From the NCBI GenBank assembly GCA_031259965.1, contig JAIRKT010000034.1:1-49670 (forward strand): a stretch of 49,670 nt of DNA, written 5' to 3'. The DNA comes from Christensenellaceae bacterium. GTDB lineage: Bacteria > Bacillota > Clostridia > Christensenellales > DTU072. A program made the translations under genes and the position numbers. The first letter of the stretch is position 1. Each line of letters opens with the position of its first letter. The notes under the pieces are model-generated. The model was not told the origin of the DNA. It ran no database searches and saw nothing but the letters and a program-made list of their open reading frames with translations. Of the stretch, positions 19,313-29,143 are shown piece by piece.

Positions 19313-19468
19313 AAAAAGAAAGCAGATTATGAAAAAATTATGGCAAGCGTTATTATAGATGATGTTGGTGCTCGTGTTTTGAGTGTAACAATAAAAAACA
19401 GGTATCAAAGAATTTAGTCGTTCGAATATGTTTAGTGCAAATGTGTAACGAAACATGGAAGAGGTGTT
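19313..19468. other. Non-coding remnant
   Basis: Continues the decayed zone after the DUF1016 pseudogene. A short open run (KKKADYEKIMASVIIDDVG) continues past the pseudogene's stop codon, without a recognisable family. Confidence 0.35.
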
Positions 19469-19672
19469 ATGACTAAAAGAACGTCTTGAATGAAGAGCTT
19501 GTCTGCTGATGCGAAAATATACACTTTGACACGTCGAAATCTGCGCTTAGAAGGAACATGTAAGCTCTTTCGTGCGATGGCAACGTTTAGTTGAATCATG
19601 CCCCCTAAACTTTTAAGCAAAGAAATAGACGATCTTTTAAAAAACATATCAAATAAACGAAAGGAAGGTTAA
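19469..19672 (+). pseudogene. Possible decayed small gene, family unknown
   Basis: A 68-codon frame opens at an ATG preceded by GGAAGAGGTG and closes with TAA directly before the next gene. Two internal TGA codons interrupt it, at codon 7 and before IMPPKLLSKEIDDLL. The segments SADAKIYTLTRRNLRLEG and SKEIDDLLKNISNKRKEG look like real helical protein sequence. I do not recognise the family. Chance is possible, but the ribosome site and the position support a dead gene. Confidence 0.4.
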
Positions 19673-19673
19673 T

Positions 19674-21470
19674 ATGAACGTTATTTCCAAAAGAAGCATT
19701 AAGTCAGTTGTTGTAATCCTAGTTATTACATTCTTACTAGTTGGACTTTCAGGGTGTGACCTCTTTAATTTAAATTTAAAATTTGATGAGATTAGTTTTA
19801 CAGAGGCTACTGATATTTTGTTTGCAAGTTTGCTAGATGGTGATGGACTTGCTATAAATGTTTTTCTTGATAATCCAAACAAATATGAATTTGAAAGCAA
19901 GAAGATAGCAGTGCCATTGCCTGATTCTTCTGAAAGTGAATATGATCAAAAAAAGGATTCGTCAAATAGTGCGATAAACGATATAGTTTATGAATTAAAC
20001 AAATTAAGAAATTTAACAGACGCCGAAAAAATAGAACGCAGTGCCATTACCAGTTCATTAGACAACATGACTTCCTATTACAGTTTATATTTTAGGGAAT
20101 ACATAGGCGCCAATGGTCCTGCTGCTGATGTTCCATCAAACCTCGCAATATTCAGATTTAAAACTTTAGAAGACATAGAAATTTATTTAGAATATTTAAC
20201 CGATCTGACGGCCGCCTTTGATTCTTATGTGTCATTTGAAGAAAGCAAATGCATTGAGGGCTATGGAAGGTCAGATGACTTTTATAAGAGAGCAATAGAA
20301 GCATATAGAAATATCGCACCTCTTAATGTAGAGACTTCAGATCATAATTTTGTACTTGATTTTAATGAAAAGATCGACAATGTCACTTTTCCAATTACCA
20401 GCACATATAAAGCTATTTATAAAGAACAAAATTTAGAAAAAGTTGATATACTTTTAGATGCATATCGCTCAATGGCAGATGAGATTGAGTCATTACTGAC
20501 CACCTATCCAACATCTAATAGAAATCAGGGTGGGTTAGCTGGTTTTAATAAGGGTTCAGATTATTATAATTATGAAATATTTCAAAAATCTACAGGAACA
20601 ACTTTACGCATAAATATTGGACATCTCAAACTTGTTAATTATATAAAAGATTTACAAGGAAAGATGAATCAGTCTATGCCAGTAGATATTGATAATTTGC
20701 TAAATCAAATATATGCATCAGCTGATAATGCATTTACTATTGAAAATGCAGAAACCGTTATGGCAAAACTAATTGACAATATGAGTGACGATTTTCCAAT
20801 TATTGAAAATAGCCCAGACGTTTCATTTAAATTACTAAAACAAAGTGAACAGAAAGCTTTCGTAGCAGGTTATTATCTGCGAACTCCTGTTGATAATCTT
20901 AATGCCACAGAAAACATATATATTAATCCAAACGTTACAGAATCTTCGATATATAATTTAATCTCGCATGAGGGATTTCCAGGTCATATGTTTCAAAACA
21001 CATATCTTAAGAGCAAAAGTGTTAACAAATTAAGATTATTGCTTACAAATACTGCTTGGGCAGAAGGTTGGGCTGAATATTGCGAAGAATATGCAGCGGA
21101 ATACTTTTCAACGGATGCCTTACTTGGAAATGCCTACAAAATATATGTCTTAAATAACAAACTGAATATGGCACTGCGATCCTATGCTGATATTATGGTT
21201 AATTTTTCTAACTACACAGCAAGCAAATTAAAAGAAGCTATAAAAAGTGAATTTGAATTGGATTTTAGCGAGGAGACTTGTGAAAATCTCGTTAACGTAG
21301 CAGCTAGTTTTCCAGGGATGTATTTGCCATATACTTTTGGTGATATAATGATAAAAGAGATAAAAGAAGCATATTTTGCTAAATCATCGTACTTAGCTGA
21401 TATAGATTTTCATACGAAATTATTAGAAATAGGCCCAATGGACTTTGATGAGCTTAAGAGTTATATGTAG
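19674..21470 (+). CDS. DUF885-family lipoprotein, putative metallopeptidase
   Basis: A 598-residue exported protein with a lipoprotein signal (hydrophobic residues 12-25, lipobox LSGC). The DUF885 fold is recognised by SHEGFPGHMFQ near residue 431, a HExxxxH-type motif typical of this family, and by WAEGWAEYCEEYA about 35 residues later, which supplies the downstream glutamate. DUF885 proteins resemble zinc metallopeptidases; the substrate is not known for most. The ATG is preceded by AAGGAAGG. The neighbouring DNA on the left is decayed, and on the right guaA runs towards it. Confidence 0.85.
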   Translation: MNVISKRSIKSVVVILVITFLLVGLSGCDLFNLNLKFDEISFTEATDILFASLLDGDGLAINVFLDNPNKYEFESKKIAVPLPDSSESEYDQKKDSSNSAINDIVYELNKLRNLTDAEKIERSAITSSLDNMTSYYSLYFREYIGANGPAADVPSNLAIFRFKTLEDIEIYLEYLTDLTAAFDSYVSFEESKCIEGYGRSDDFYKRAIEAYRNIAPLNVETSDHNFVLDFNEKIDNVTFPITSTYKAIYKEQNLEKVDILLDAYRSMADEIESLLTTYPTSNRNQGGLAGFNKGSDYYNYEIFQKSTGTTLRINIGHLKLVNYIKDLQGKMNQSMPVDIDNLLNQIYASADNAFTIENAETVMAKLIDNMSDDFPIIENSPDVSFKLLKQSEQKAFVAGYYLRTPVDNLNATENIYINPNVTESSIYNLISHEGFPGHMFQNTYLKSKSVNKLRLLLTNTAWAEGWAEYCEEYAAEYFSTDALLGNAYKIYVLNNKLNMALRSYADIMVNFSNYTASKLKEAIKSEFELDFSEETCENLVNVAASFPGMYLPYTFGDIMIKEIKEAYFAKSSYLADIDFHTKLLEIGPMDFDELKSYM

Positions 21471-21581
21471 TATTATGCTACGTTAATACAAAATTGTCAA
21501 AATACGGATTAATAGTTTGTACAATAAATTAGCAGAAAGCTTTACGACACTTGTAAAACTAGTTTAAAACAAAGAAATTGG

Positions 21582-23114
21582 TTATTCCCACTCTATAGTT
21601 GCAGGTGGTTTTGATGTAATGTCATAGACTACACGATTAATGTTGCGACATTCGTTAATTATCCTGTTAGAAATTTTTTCTAAAACAGGCCATGGAATTC
21701 TAGCCCAATCAGCGCTCATCGCATCAAAACTAGTCACGGCACGCAAGGCCAGCATATAGTCATATGTTCGCATATCGCCCATAACCCCTATGCTTCGCAC
21801 ATTAGTCAAAACCGCAAAATACTGCCATATTGCCTCTTCGAGATTAGCTATTTTAATTTCTTCACGAAGTATTGCGTCTGCTTCTCTCAAGATTGATAAC
21901 TTCTCATCTGTGATGTCGCCTATTATGCGGATGGCGAGGCCTGGTCCTGGAAATGGTTGTCTCATTAGAATTGAATTTGGCAAACCGAGTTCAGCACCTA
22001 CTTGTCTAACCTCATCCTTAAACAAATCGCGCAATGGTTCAATTAGTTCTTTGAATTCCATAACGTCAGGCAATCCGCCTACGTTATGATGGAGTTTGAT
22101 AGCAGCGGAATTGCCAAATCCACTCTCAACGACATCAGGATAAATTGTGCCTTGCACTAAATAGTCTACAGCACCTATCTTATCACTAACTTTTTCGAAA
22201 GCTTTTATAAATTGAGCACCTATTATTTTTCGTTTTTTGTCAGGATCTGAAACGCCTTTTAAATCTGTCAAAAACTCTTTTGAGGCATCTACTAATATAA
22301 GATTCATGCCGAGTCCATCTTTAAATACAGACATAATTTCAGAGCATTCATTTTTTCTCATCAACCCATGATCCACAAGAACACAAGTCAAACGATCACC
22401 TACTGCTTTATGAACAAGTGTCGCTGCGACTGCACTATCAACACCACCACTCATTCCACATAAAACACTTCCACTGCCCACTTTTGCTTTAATTTTTTCA
22501 ACGGAATCATCTATAAAATTTTGCATTTTCCAGTCGCCCTGAGCGTGAGCGATTTTGTATAGAAAGTTCTCAAAAATCTTATTACCATTTTCAGTATGAA
22601 ATACTTCTGGATGAAATTGTAGTCCGTATATATTTTTTTCAATATTACCAAAAGCAGCTACTTTACAACTATCTGTGCTTGCTAATATTTGATATCCAGC
22701 TGGTATTTGATCAACATAGTCAGTATGTGACATCCAACAAACGCCAGATGATGGAATAGAATCGAATATGAGAGATTTCATATATGTAATGTTTCTGCCA
22801 CCATACTCTCTAGTTTTAGATGTTTTAACAATGCCATTCTCTAAGAAAGCGATCAGTTGTGCGCCGTAACAAATGCCCAGCACAGGAATACCTAGGTTTA
22901 ATATTTCTTTTGAGATGGTAAGCGATTGTTCTTCAAAAACACTATTAGGCCCACCAGTAAAAATTATAGCTTTGGGATTCATTTTTTTAATTGAATCTAG
23001 GGATGTCGAATATGGATGAAGTTCACTATATACTCCTAAATCACGTATTCGCCTTACAATCAGTTGATTGTATTGCCCACCAAAATCTAAAACCAGGATC
23101 AATTCGTTTTTCAT
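21582..23114 (-). CDS. guaA: GMP synthase (glutamine-hydrolysing)
   Basis: Converts XMP to GMP with glutamine as nitrogen donor. The N-terminal class I amidotransferase domain has the nucleophile Cys82 in LGICYGAQ and its His/Glu partners in [10 protein letters not shown]. The ATP pyrophosphatase domain has the P-loop [10 protein letters not shown], and the C-terminal dimerisation domain has [13 protein letters not shown]. The length of 510 residues and the terminal KPPATIEWE are canonical. It lies 20 nt downstream of guaB with GAGGG before its ATG, so the two form a guanine nucleotide synthesis operon. Confidence 0.97.
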   Translation of the reverse strand: MKNELILVLDFGGQYNQLIVRRIRDLGVYSELHPYSTSLDSIKKMNPKAIIFTGGPNSVFEEQSLTISKEILNLGIPVLGICYGAQLIAFLENGIVKTSKTREYGGRNITYMKSLIFDSIPSSGVCWMSHTDYVDQIPAGYQILASTDSCKVAAFGNIEKNIYGLQFHPEVFHTENGNKIFENFLYKIAHAQGDWKMQNFIDDSVEKIKAKVGSGSVLCGMSGGVDSAVAATLVHKAVGDRLTCVLVDHGLMRKNECSEIMSVFKDGLGMNLILVDASKEFLTDLKGVSDPDKKRKIIGAQFIKAFEKVSDKIGAVDYLVQGTIYPDVVESGFGNSAAIKLHHNVGGLPDVMEFKELIEPLRDLFKDEVRQVGAELGLPNSILMRQPFPGPGLAIRIIGDITDEKLSILREADAILREEIKIANLEEAIWQYFAVLTNVRSIGVMGDMRTYDYMLALRAVTSFDAMSADWARIPWPVLEKISNRIINECRNINRVVYDITSKPPATIEWE

Positions 23115-23134
23115 ATACCCTCTTTTAATTTAAA

Positions 23135-24589
<1,455 letters not shown>

Positions 24590-25274
24590 TTAACAGCTCC
24601 TTTTTGTAGGGTTATTTTGTAATAAATTAACATTAAAAAAATAGTTAATTTAAAGGAATATAAATTATTTAAATTGATTATAAGAATAATATAGATAGAA
24701 TAAGGTTTTTATGAACTTCAAATACTGCGGTAAAAGCTTTAACAAATAGGCATCAAATTCTAAGTTTGTTTACCAGTTGTGTAAAAGCAAGCAAACAAAA
24801 CTTAACAATTAATTGATATGGTTACAAAAATATTATACTATATTATGGTATCTTGCATGAAGATAATCTTAAAATCTATTTAAATACATTCAAATAGTAT
24901 TATTCCAAAAATCCAATTAGTTATTTTCATTAAGGGATTCAAATTACAAACTAAGAAGACAAACAAGTTAATATTTATTAGTAATAAACATAGCTAAAAT
25001 CTTCAAATTTTTGTAATCAATAATAATGCTTATTAAAAAATAACATCACATTATTTGCAATATTATATTCTATTTTGTTAATATTGTCAAGGTGTTTGAT
25101 ATCCTTATATTAGAAATATCAGGTAGTAAAAAGGATTTTACTATAGTGATGATGTAAAATAGTTAGATTTAAATATAATATTACTAAAAAATATATACAA
25201 TAGCTAGCCATCATAAATGTTTTCTATCTATTATCTAATAACATATGATGATACCTTCATAGTTGAAGAATTCA

Positions 25275-25290
25275 GTCAATCTTAATTGAC
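25275..25290. promoter_or_regulatory. Palindrome overlapping a -35 box, candidate operator
   Basis: GTCAAT and ATTGAC are exact inverted repeats around the 4-nt spacer CTTA. The right half shares five bases with the -35 hexamer of the promoter at 25286. A DNA-binding protein here would block the polymerase; no candidate regulator is adjacent. Confidence 0.4.
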
Positions 25291-25314
25291 AAAAAAAAAT
25301 ATTTAAATTATAAT
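25286..25314 (+). promoter_or_regulatory. Perfect sigma-A type promoter upstream of candidate small RNA
   Basis: TTGACA at 25286-25291 and TATAAT at 25309-25314 have a 17-nt spacer. The next start codon on this strand (rqcH, 25638) is about 320 nt away, unusually far for such a strong promoter. Confidence 0.75.
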
Positions 25315-25320
25315 CTAGAA

Positions 25321-25420
25321 TATTTACTTTATGACTTTAATCAAACAAACAAGGATGCGAAGTCAGCTAATTTAAAATTAATTTCACATGCTAATATGCT
25401 GTTAAATTAGCAATTTTTCT
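25321..25420 (+). ncRNA. Candidate small RNA or attenuated leader
   Basis: A transcript from the promoter at 25286-25314 would start near 25321. It would meet a hairpin with a perfect 10-bp stem (GCTAATTTAA 25366-25375 with TTAAATTAGC 25402-25411) followed by AATTTTT. That is an intrinsic-terminator layout, although the stem is AT-rich and the loop is 26 nt. The product would be about 100 nt with no coding capacity. It could be a free small RNA or the terminated form of a long rqcH leader. It does not match any RNA family I can recognise by eye. Confidence 0.45.
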
Positions 25421-25637
25421 CTGGCAAAATACGCGCATAAAAATTTGTAATAATTTAATAACAAATATAGTGAGCTTACCTGTTTTACTAACTATTTAAT
25501 AATTATTGTAGCATGTCTAATTTTAGCATAAGGTATTTAATTTAAAAAGCAAGAGTTGACTAACAACTAAAACTCGAATAAAGAGTTTGTGTAGATAGTT
25601 TTATTCTAAATTCTATCAGCAGATAAACGAGGGTATT

Positions 25638-27308
25638 ATGCCAAATGATTACATAACACTAAAAGCGATTGCGTCGGAACTTAATTTGCAATTAACTGAT
25701 GGCCGCATAAATAAGGTAAACATAGATGGGGCCACTTTGATTTTATATATAAGATCTAAGGGTTTAAACCACACATTATTAATTTCAGCGGAGCCCTCCA
25801 AACCTGGTTTTTATTTAACTACACTTAAACCAAATAATGATGATGTGCCAACAGCCTTTTGTATGTTGCTTAGAAAACATTTAACTAATGCTACTATTAC
25901 ATCTATGCAAATGCTTAATAATGACAGAATATTAGCGTTAACCTTCCTAGCAAAGGATGAACTAAGAGATAGCGTAAATTACACCCTTGTATATGAAATA
26001 ATGGGTGGTTTTTCAAACATTATTTTAATTGACAACGATAATCATATAATAGACGCCTATAAACGAATTTTTGAAGCGACTAATGGTAGAACGATAATTC
26101 CATATACTGAGTATGTGCCTCCTCTTAAAACTAAACCACCAATAGATGACGCTCAATTAGACTCGAAAATTAGTCTTACATCCATTGATTCTGATGTAAA
26201 GTTATTAGAATCGGTTTCTGGGCTGTCGAGAGAAAGTGCTTGTGAAATAATTGAAAGGTCAAAAAAATCCGATTTATTAACCGAATTAAAAAGGTTTGCG
26301 AGTATTTTTGATAATGAGAGTTATAACCCATCATTATATCTAAAAAATGGTGTTATTAAAGATTTTTGTGTATTACAATATCAGACGATGACAGGTGATT
26401 GGGTGGCTACAAAAACATTGAATGATGCTCTTAGCAAGTATTATGAAGAGATTCAATTAACTGATAGAAAAAAAAAGGATGCAAAAGAAGTAATACAATT
26501 ATTTAAAAGGCATAAAGCGCAAATTTCCAGAAAAATAAAAGATGCTGAGGAAAAATTAAAAAGAGAAGCTGAAGTTGATAAATTGTTGCAACAGGCAGAA
26601 ATTCTGAAGTGCAATATCTATAGAACCAAAGATTTAAACGGAAAAATTGCAAAATCAATTACTTGCTTTGATTATTATAACAACGAAGAAATTGAGTTGC
26701 CGCTAGATCAAAAGCTAACAGCAAAAGAAAATTTTTCTTCGTACTATAAAAAATATACAAAACTAAAAGGTGCAGTTTTGTATGCAAAAAATGATTTAGA
26801 GAAGTTAAAATTAAAGAACGAATATCTAAATTCAATCGAAGTGGCAATTGAAAATTGTACATTAAAAGAGGAATATGCGGAGATAAAAAAAGAATTGCAA
26901 GATACAATGGGATTAAAGAGAGATTTGAATGTTAAAAAGGTATCAAAAAAGGAGAAAAAAACTAAACCATTAAATATAATAATCGAAGGATTTTCAGTTT
27001 ATATTGGAAAAAATAATTATCAAAATGATGCTGTAACTTTTGATATTGGATCCGGTCGTGATATTTGGCTACATGTTAAAAATTATCATAGTGCACATGG
27101 GATTATCATAACAGAAGGTAGGGAGATCCCCTTTTCTGTAATATCCAAAGCGGCACAATATGTAGCAGAGATGAGTTCAGCGAGAGCTGCTGATAGAGTA
27201 GAAGTTGATTATACTTTTAGGAAGCACGTAAAAAAACTAGGAAAACCAGGTTTGGTAACATATACTGATTATAAAACTGTGCAAGTTAAACCTATGAAAT
27301 TTACATAA
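25638..27308 (+). CDS. rqcH: RqcH-like NFACT protein, ribosome quality control
   Basis: The bacterial NEMF/Rqc2 homologue, which binds stalled 50S subunits and directs C-terminal alanine tailing. The 556 residues contain the NFACT-N domain at the start (TLKAIASELNLQLTDGRINK), a helix-hairpin and coiled-coil middle (about 270-430, KRHKAQISRKIKDAEEKLKR), and the C-terminal NFACT-R domain. NFACT-R shows IWLHVKNYHSAHGIII and a conserved SSARAADRVEVDYTFRKHVK. The ATG follows GAGGG by 5 nt. In older annotation such proteins are called fibronectin-binding; the intracellular role is the better supported one. Confidence 0.92.
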   Translation: MPNDYITLKAIASELNLQLTDGRINKVNIDGATLILYIRSKGLNHTLLISAEPSKPGFYLTTLKPNNDDVPTAFCMLLRKHLTNATITSMQMLNNDRILALTFLAKDELRDSVNYTLVYEIMGGFSNIILIDNDNHIIDAYKRIFEATNGRTIIPYTEYVPPLKTKPPIDDAQLDSKISLTSIDSDVKLLESVSGLSRESACEIIERSKKSDLLTELKRFASIFDNESYNPSLYLKNGVIKDFCVLQYQTMTGDWVATKTLNDALSKYYEEIQLTDRKKKDAKEVIQLFKRHKAQISRKIKDAEEKLKREAEVDKLLQQAEILKCNIYRTKDLNGKIAKSITCFDYYNNEEIELPLDQKLTAKENFSSYYKKYTKLKGAVLYAKNDLEKLKLKNEYLNSIEVAIENCTLKEEYAEIKKELQDTMGLKRDLNVKKVSKKEKKTKPLNIIIEGFSVYIGKNNYQNDAVTFDIGSGRDIWLHVKNYHSAHGIIITEGREIPFSVISKAAQYVAEMSSARAADRVEVDYTFRKHVKKLGKPGLVTYTDYKTVQVKPMKFT

Positions 27309-27345
27309 GAAAACTTGTTTGCGGATTTAAAATTTTTCAGTTATG

Positions 27346-27403
27346 AAAGGAGATAATATTAAGATTTAGAATAAAATTCGGGACTATAATTTTGATCTCC
27401 TTT
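27346..27403. terminator. Nested inverted repeat between convergent genes, possible bidirectional terminator
   Basis: AAAGGAGAT (27346-27354) pairs exactly with ATCTCCTTT (27395-27403). Between them AAAATT and AATTTT can form an inner stem around CGGGACTAT. The right arm lies inside the last codons of the EamA permease gene. A T-run follows the plus-strand reading only briefly, so function is inferred from position. Confidence 0.4.
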
Positions 27404-28331
27404 TAAACATATGTTTTAATTGAGAGTATTTAATTGTTATTAGGACCGTTGCGAAAACAAGCATTAAGGTTCCAATAATTAAGTTCAGTTTAAAATCGTC
27501 ATAGCCCCAAACCACGGAGAAAAATGTTGCAAACACACTTTCAAATGAGTACAAAAATGAAATTCTGCTAGCAGATATAATTTTTTGTACTGAAAACTGA
27601 CTAAAAAATGTTAATGCTGTAGATGGGATGCCCAAAAAGAGTAAAGAAATTATAATATTGATATCAATATTGACAGGTTTGTTGTAATCTGTTGTGTAAA
27701 TAGTCGCAAAAAAAGCAATAGTTATAACCGTTAAGAATTGAATCAATGTGAAATTCATAGGATCTATTGGTTTTATAGAAAATTTTTGACTGGTATTTTT
27801 TTCTACAAACAGGAAGTGGAATGTAAATGAAAGCGCACATAAAACCGCTAGAAAATCACCTATTACAAAATTCATTTTACCAAAGAATGTGTTTGAAACT
27901 ACTAAAACGCCTATGAACGCTATCACTGCGGCAATGAGAGGTTTGATTTTAAATTTACGTTTATTTATCATGCTAGCGATAGGTGTGAATATTATAAAGA
28001 GATCTGTAAACAAACCTATACGAGCTGGGGTTGTGGTTTCTCCAGCGAACGTTTGGAACATATAAGCTAAAAACAAAGCCAGACCTGTTGAAATTCCAGC
28101 AATTAGCTCTTCTTTTGAAAAAGCGGTAAAATCAAAAAAATGAAATGCCTTCCTTTTAGAAAGGCATAATTTTGCGGATAACAAAACTAGATAACCCAAA
28201 GAAAATCGCATAAAAATTATAGCAAATGCAGGAAGGTTAGCGTCAATGATCATTTTGAGAGCAATAAAACTTGCGCCATAAACAGCGCACTGCATAATAA
28301 CATTAACATAAGCCAATCTTATTGGTTTCAT
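27384..28331 (-). CDS. EamA/DMT-family transporter
   Basis: A polytopic membrane protein with ten predicted helices in two EamA repeats. Family features include GASFIALKMIID at the start, FMRFSLGYLVLL, LAYMFQTFAGETTTPARIGL, and the second-half segment FLGIPSTALTFFSQFSVQKI. DMT proteins export amino acids, nucleosides or other metabolites; the substrate is not evident. I place the start at the ATG at 28331 (MKPIRLAYVNV), since the longer frame to 28481 adds 50 residues unlike the family and has no clear ribosome site. Confidence 0.85.
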   Translation of the reverse strand: MKPIRLAYVNVIMQCAVYGASFIALKMIIDANLPAFAIIFMRFSLGYLVLLSAKLCLSKRKAFHFFDFTAFSKEELIAGISTGLALFLAYMFQTFAGETTTPARIGLFTDLFIIFTPIASMINKRKFKIKPLIAAVIAFIGVLVVSNTFFGKMNFVIGDFLAVLCALSFTFHFLFVEKNTSQKFSIKPIDPMNFTLIQFLTVITIAFFATIYTTDYNKPVNIDINIIISLLFLGIPSTALTFFSQFSVQKIISASRISFLYSFESVFATFFSVVWGYDDFKLNLIIGTLMLVFATVLITIKYSQLKHMFKRRSKL

Positions 28332-29143
28332 AAAAATTCCATTTAGTACAATAGTATAATAGTATCTCAACAAAAATTTTATTCTTATCTTTAGCACGAA
28401 CAGTGAAGCGGCATAAGAGTAATGAATTTTAAATGTGTCAATATTACAGTAAATAATATCATTATTTAGGAGTTTAAGCAAATTGAAATTGTATTAAAAA
28501 CTAATGTTTGTTTGAGTTTTTGACCACAATTATATTCTGTAATAAAACCATCCAAGATTTTTAGAAACCCTGTTTATTTAAGACAATAGGGGCGTTATAT
28601 TTGTAGTTTGCTTTGATATTGAAATAGGCATGCATACTCCAGATGTCACAAGGGTTAGTTTTTTTTATGTTTTTTAAACCTATTCAATGTTAGTATGGAG
28701 ATTAAAGTGAAAATTAAAATGTACATATGTTCAAATTCTGGATTCATAAAAAATGGCATTGATTTAACATAGCATTGTTAACAATAAAATTCAGACAAGG
28801 ATATTTTTCATGCAATAATTATTTTAAAGACGCAGAGTTTATAATTTAGCACCACCTGATTTTAAGTTATCAATCAGAAGCAAATTTCTTTATCTAGGGA
28901 TATGAAAATTTAACACATAAAAACACATATTAATATTTAGAATCTATACAAAAACAACTAAATTTCATATTGCTTTAAAACAAATTATTGCAATATTGAA
29001 TTTTACATGATAAAATATTAATAGCTTAAATTTTGATTCTAGAACTAGTTAATTAATAGTTGCTAGTGAGATAAAAAATTAAGCAACATTTAAAATCTAT
29101 ATTTAAGATTGTGAGTTTAAAGATAAATAATGGAGAATTATAT
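28332..29143. other. 0.8-kb AT-rich intergenic region between divergent genes
   Basis: No gene is visible. It carries the promoter of the GH31 gene at its right end and must also contain the EamA promoter. A minus-strand TTGACA lies near 28436-28441, but its -10 box is poor. Confidence 0.5.
28988..29016 (+). promoter_or_regulatory. Promoter of the GH31 gene
   Basis: TTGCAA at 28988-28993 and TAAAAT at 29011-29016 are separated by 17 nt. The leader to the chosen start at 29144 is about 120 nt. Confidence 0.6.

Larger units (their letters stand above)
24590..25637. other. 1-kb AT-rich intergenic region between divergent guaB and rqcH
   Basis: No protein-coding frame of note on either strand. 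On the plus strand it contains a consensus promoter (25286-25314) with a palindrome over its -35 box, and a terminator-like hairpin about 100 nt downstream. A second weak promoter candidate (TTGACT at 25556, TAAAGA at 25579) and a small hairpin (AAACTC-7 nt-GAGTTT, 25570-25588) lie closer to rqcH. Confidence 0.6.

Noticed and set aside
19469-19672. TGA recoding (selenocysteine or alternative code)
   Set aside because: Two TGA codons in one short frame beside an obvious pseudogene are better explained by decay; no recoding hairpin was seen.
24590-25637. Purine riboswitch in front of guaB
   Set aside because: The conserved core of the purine riboswitch was not found on the minus strand.
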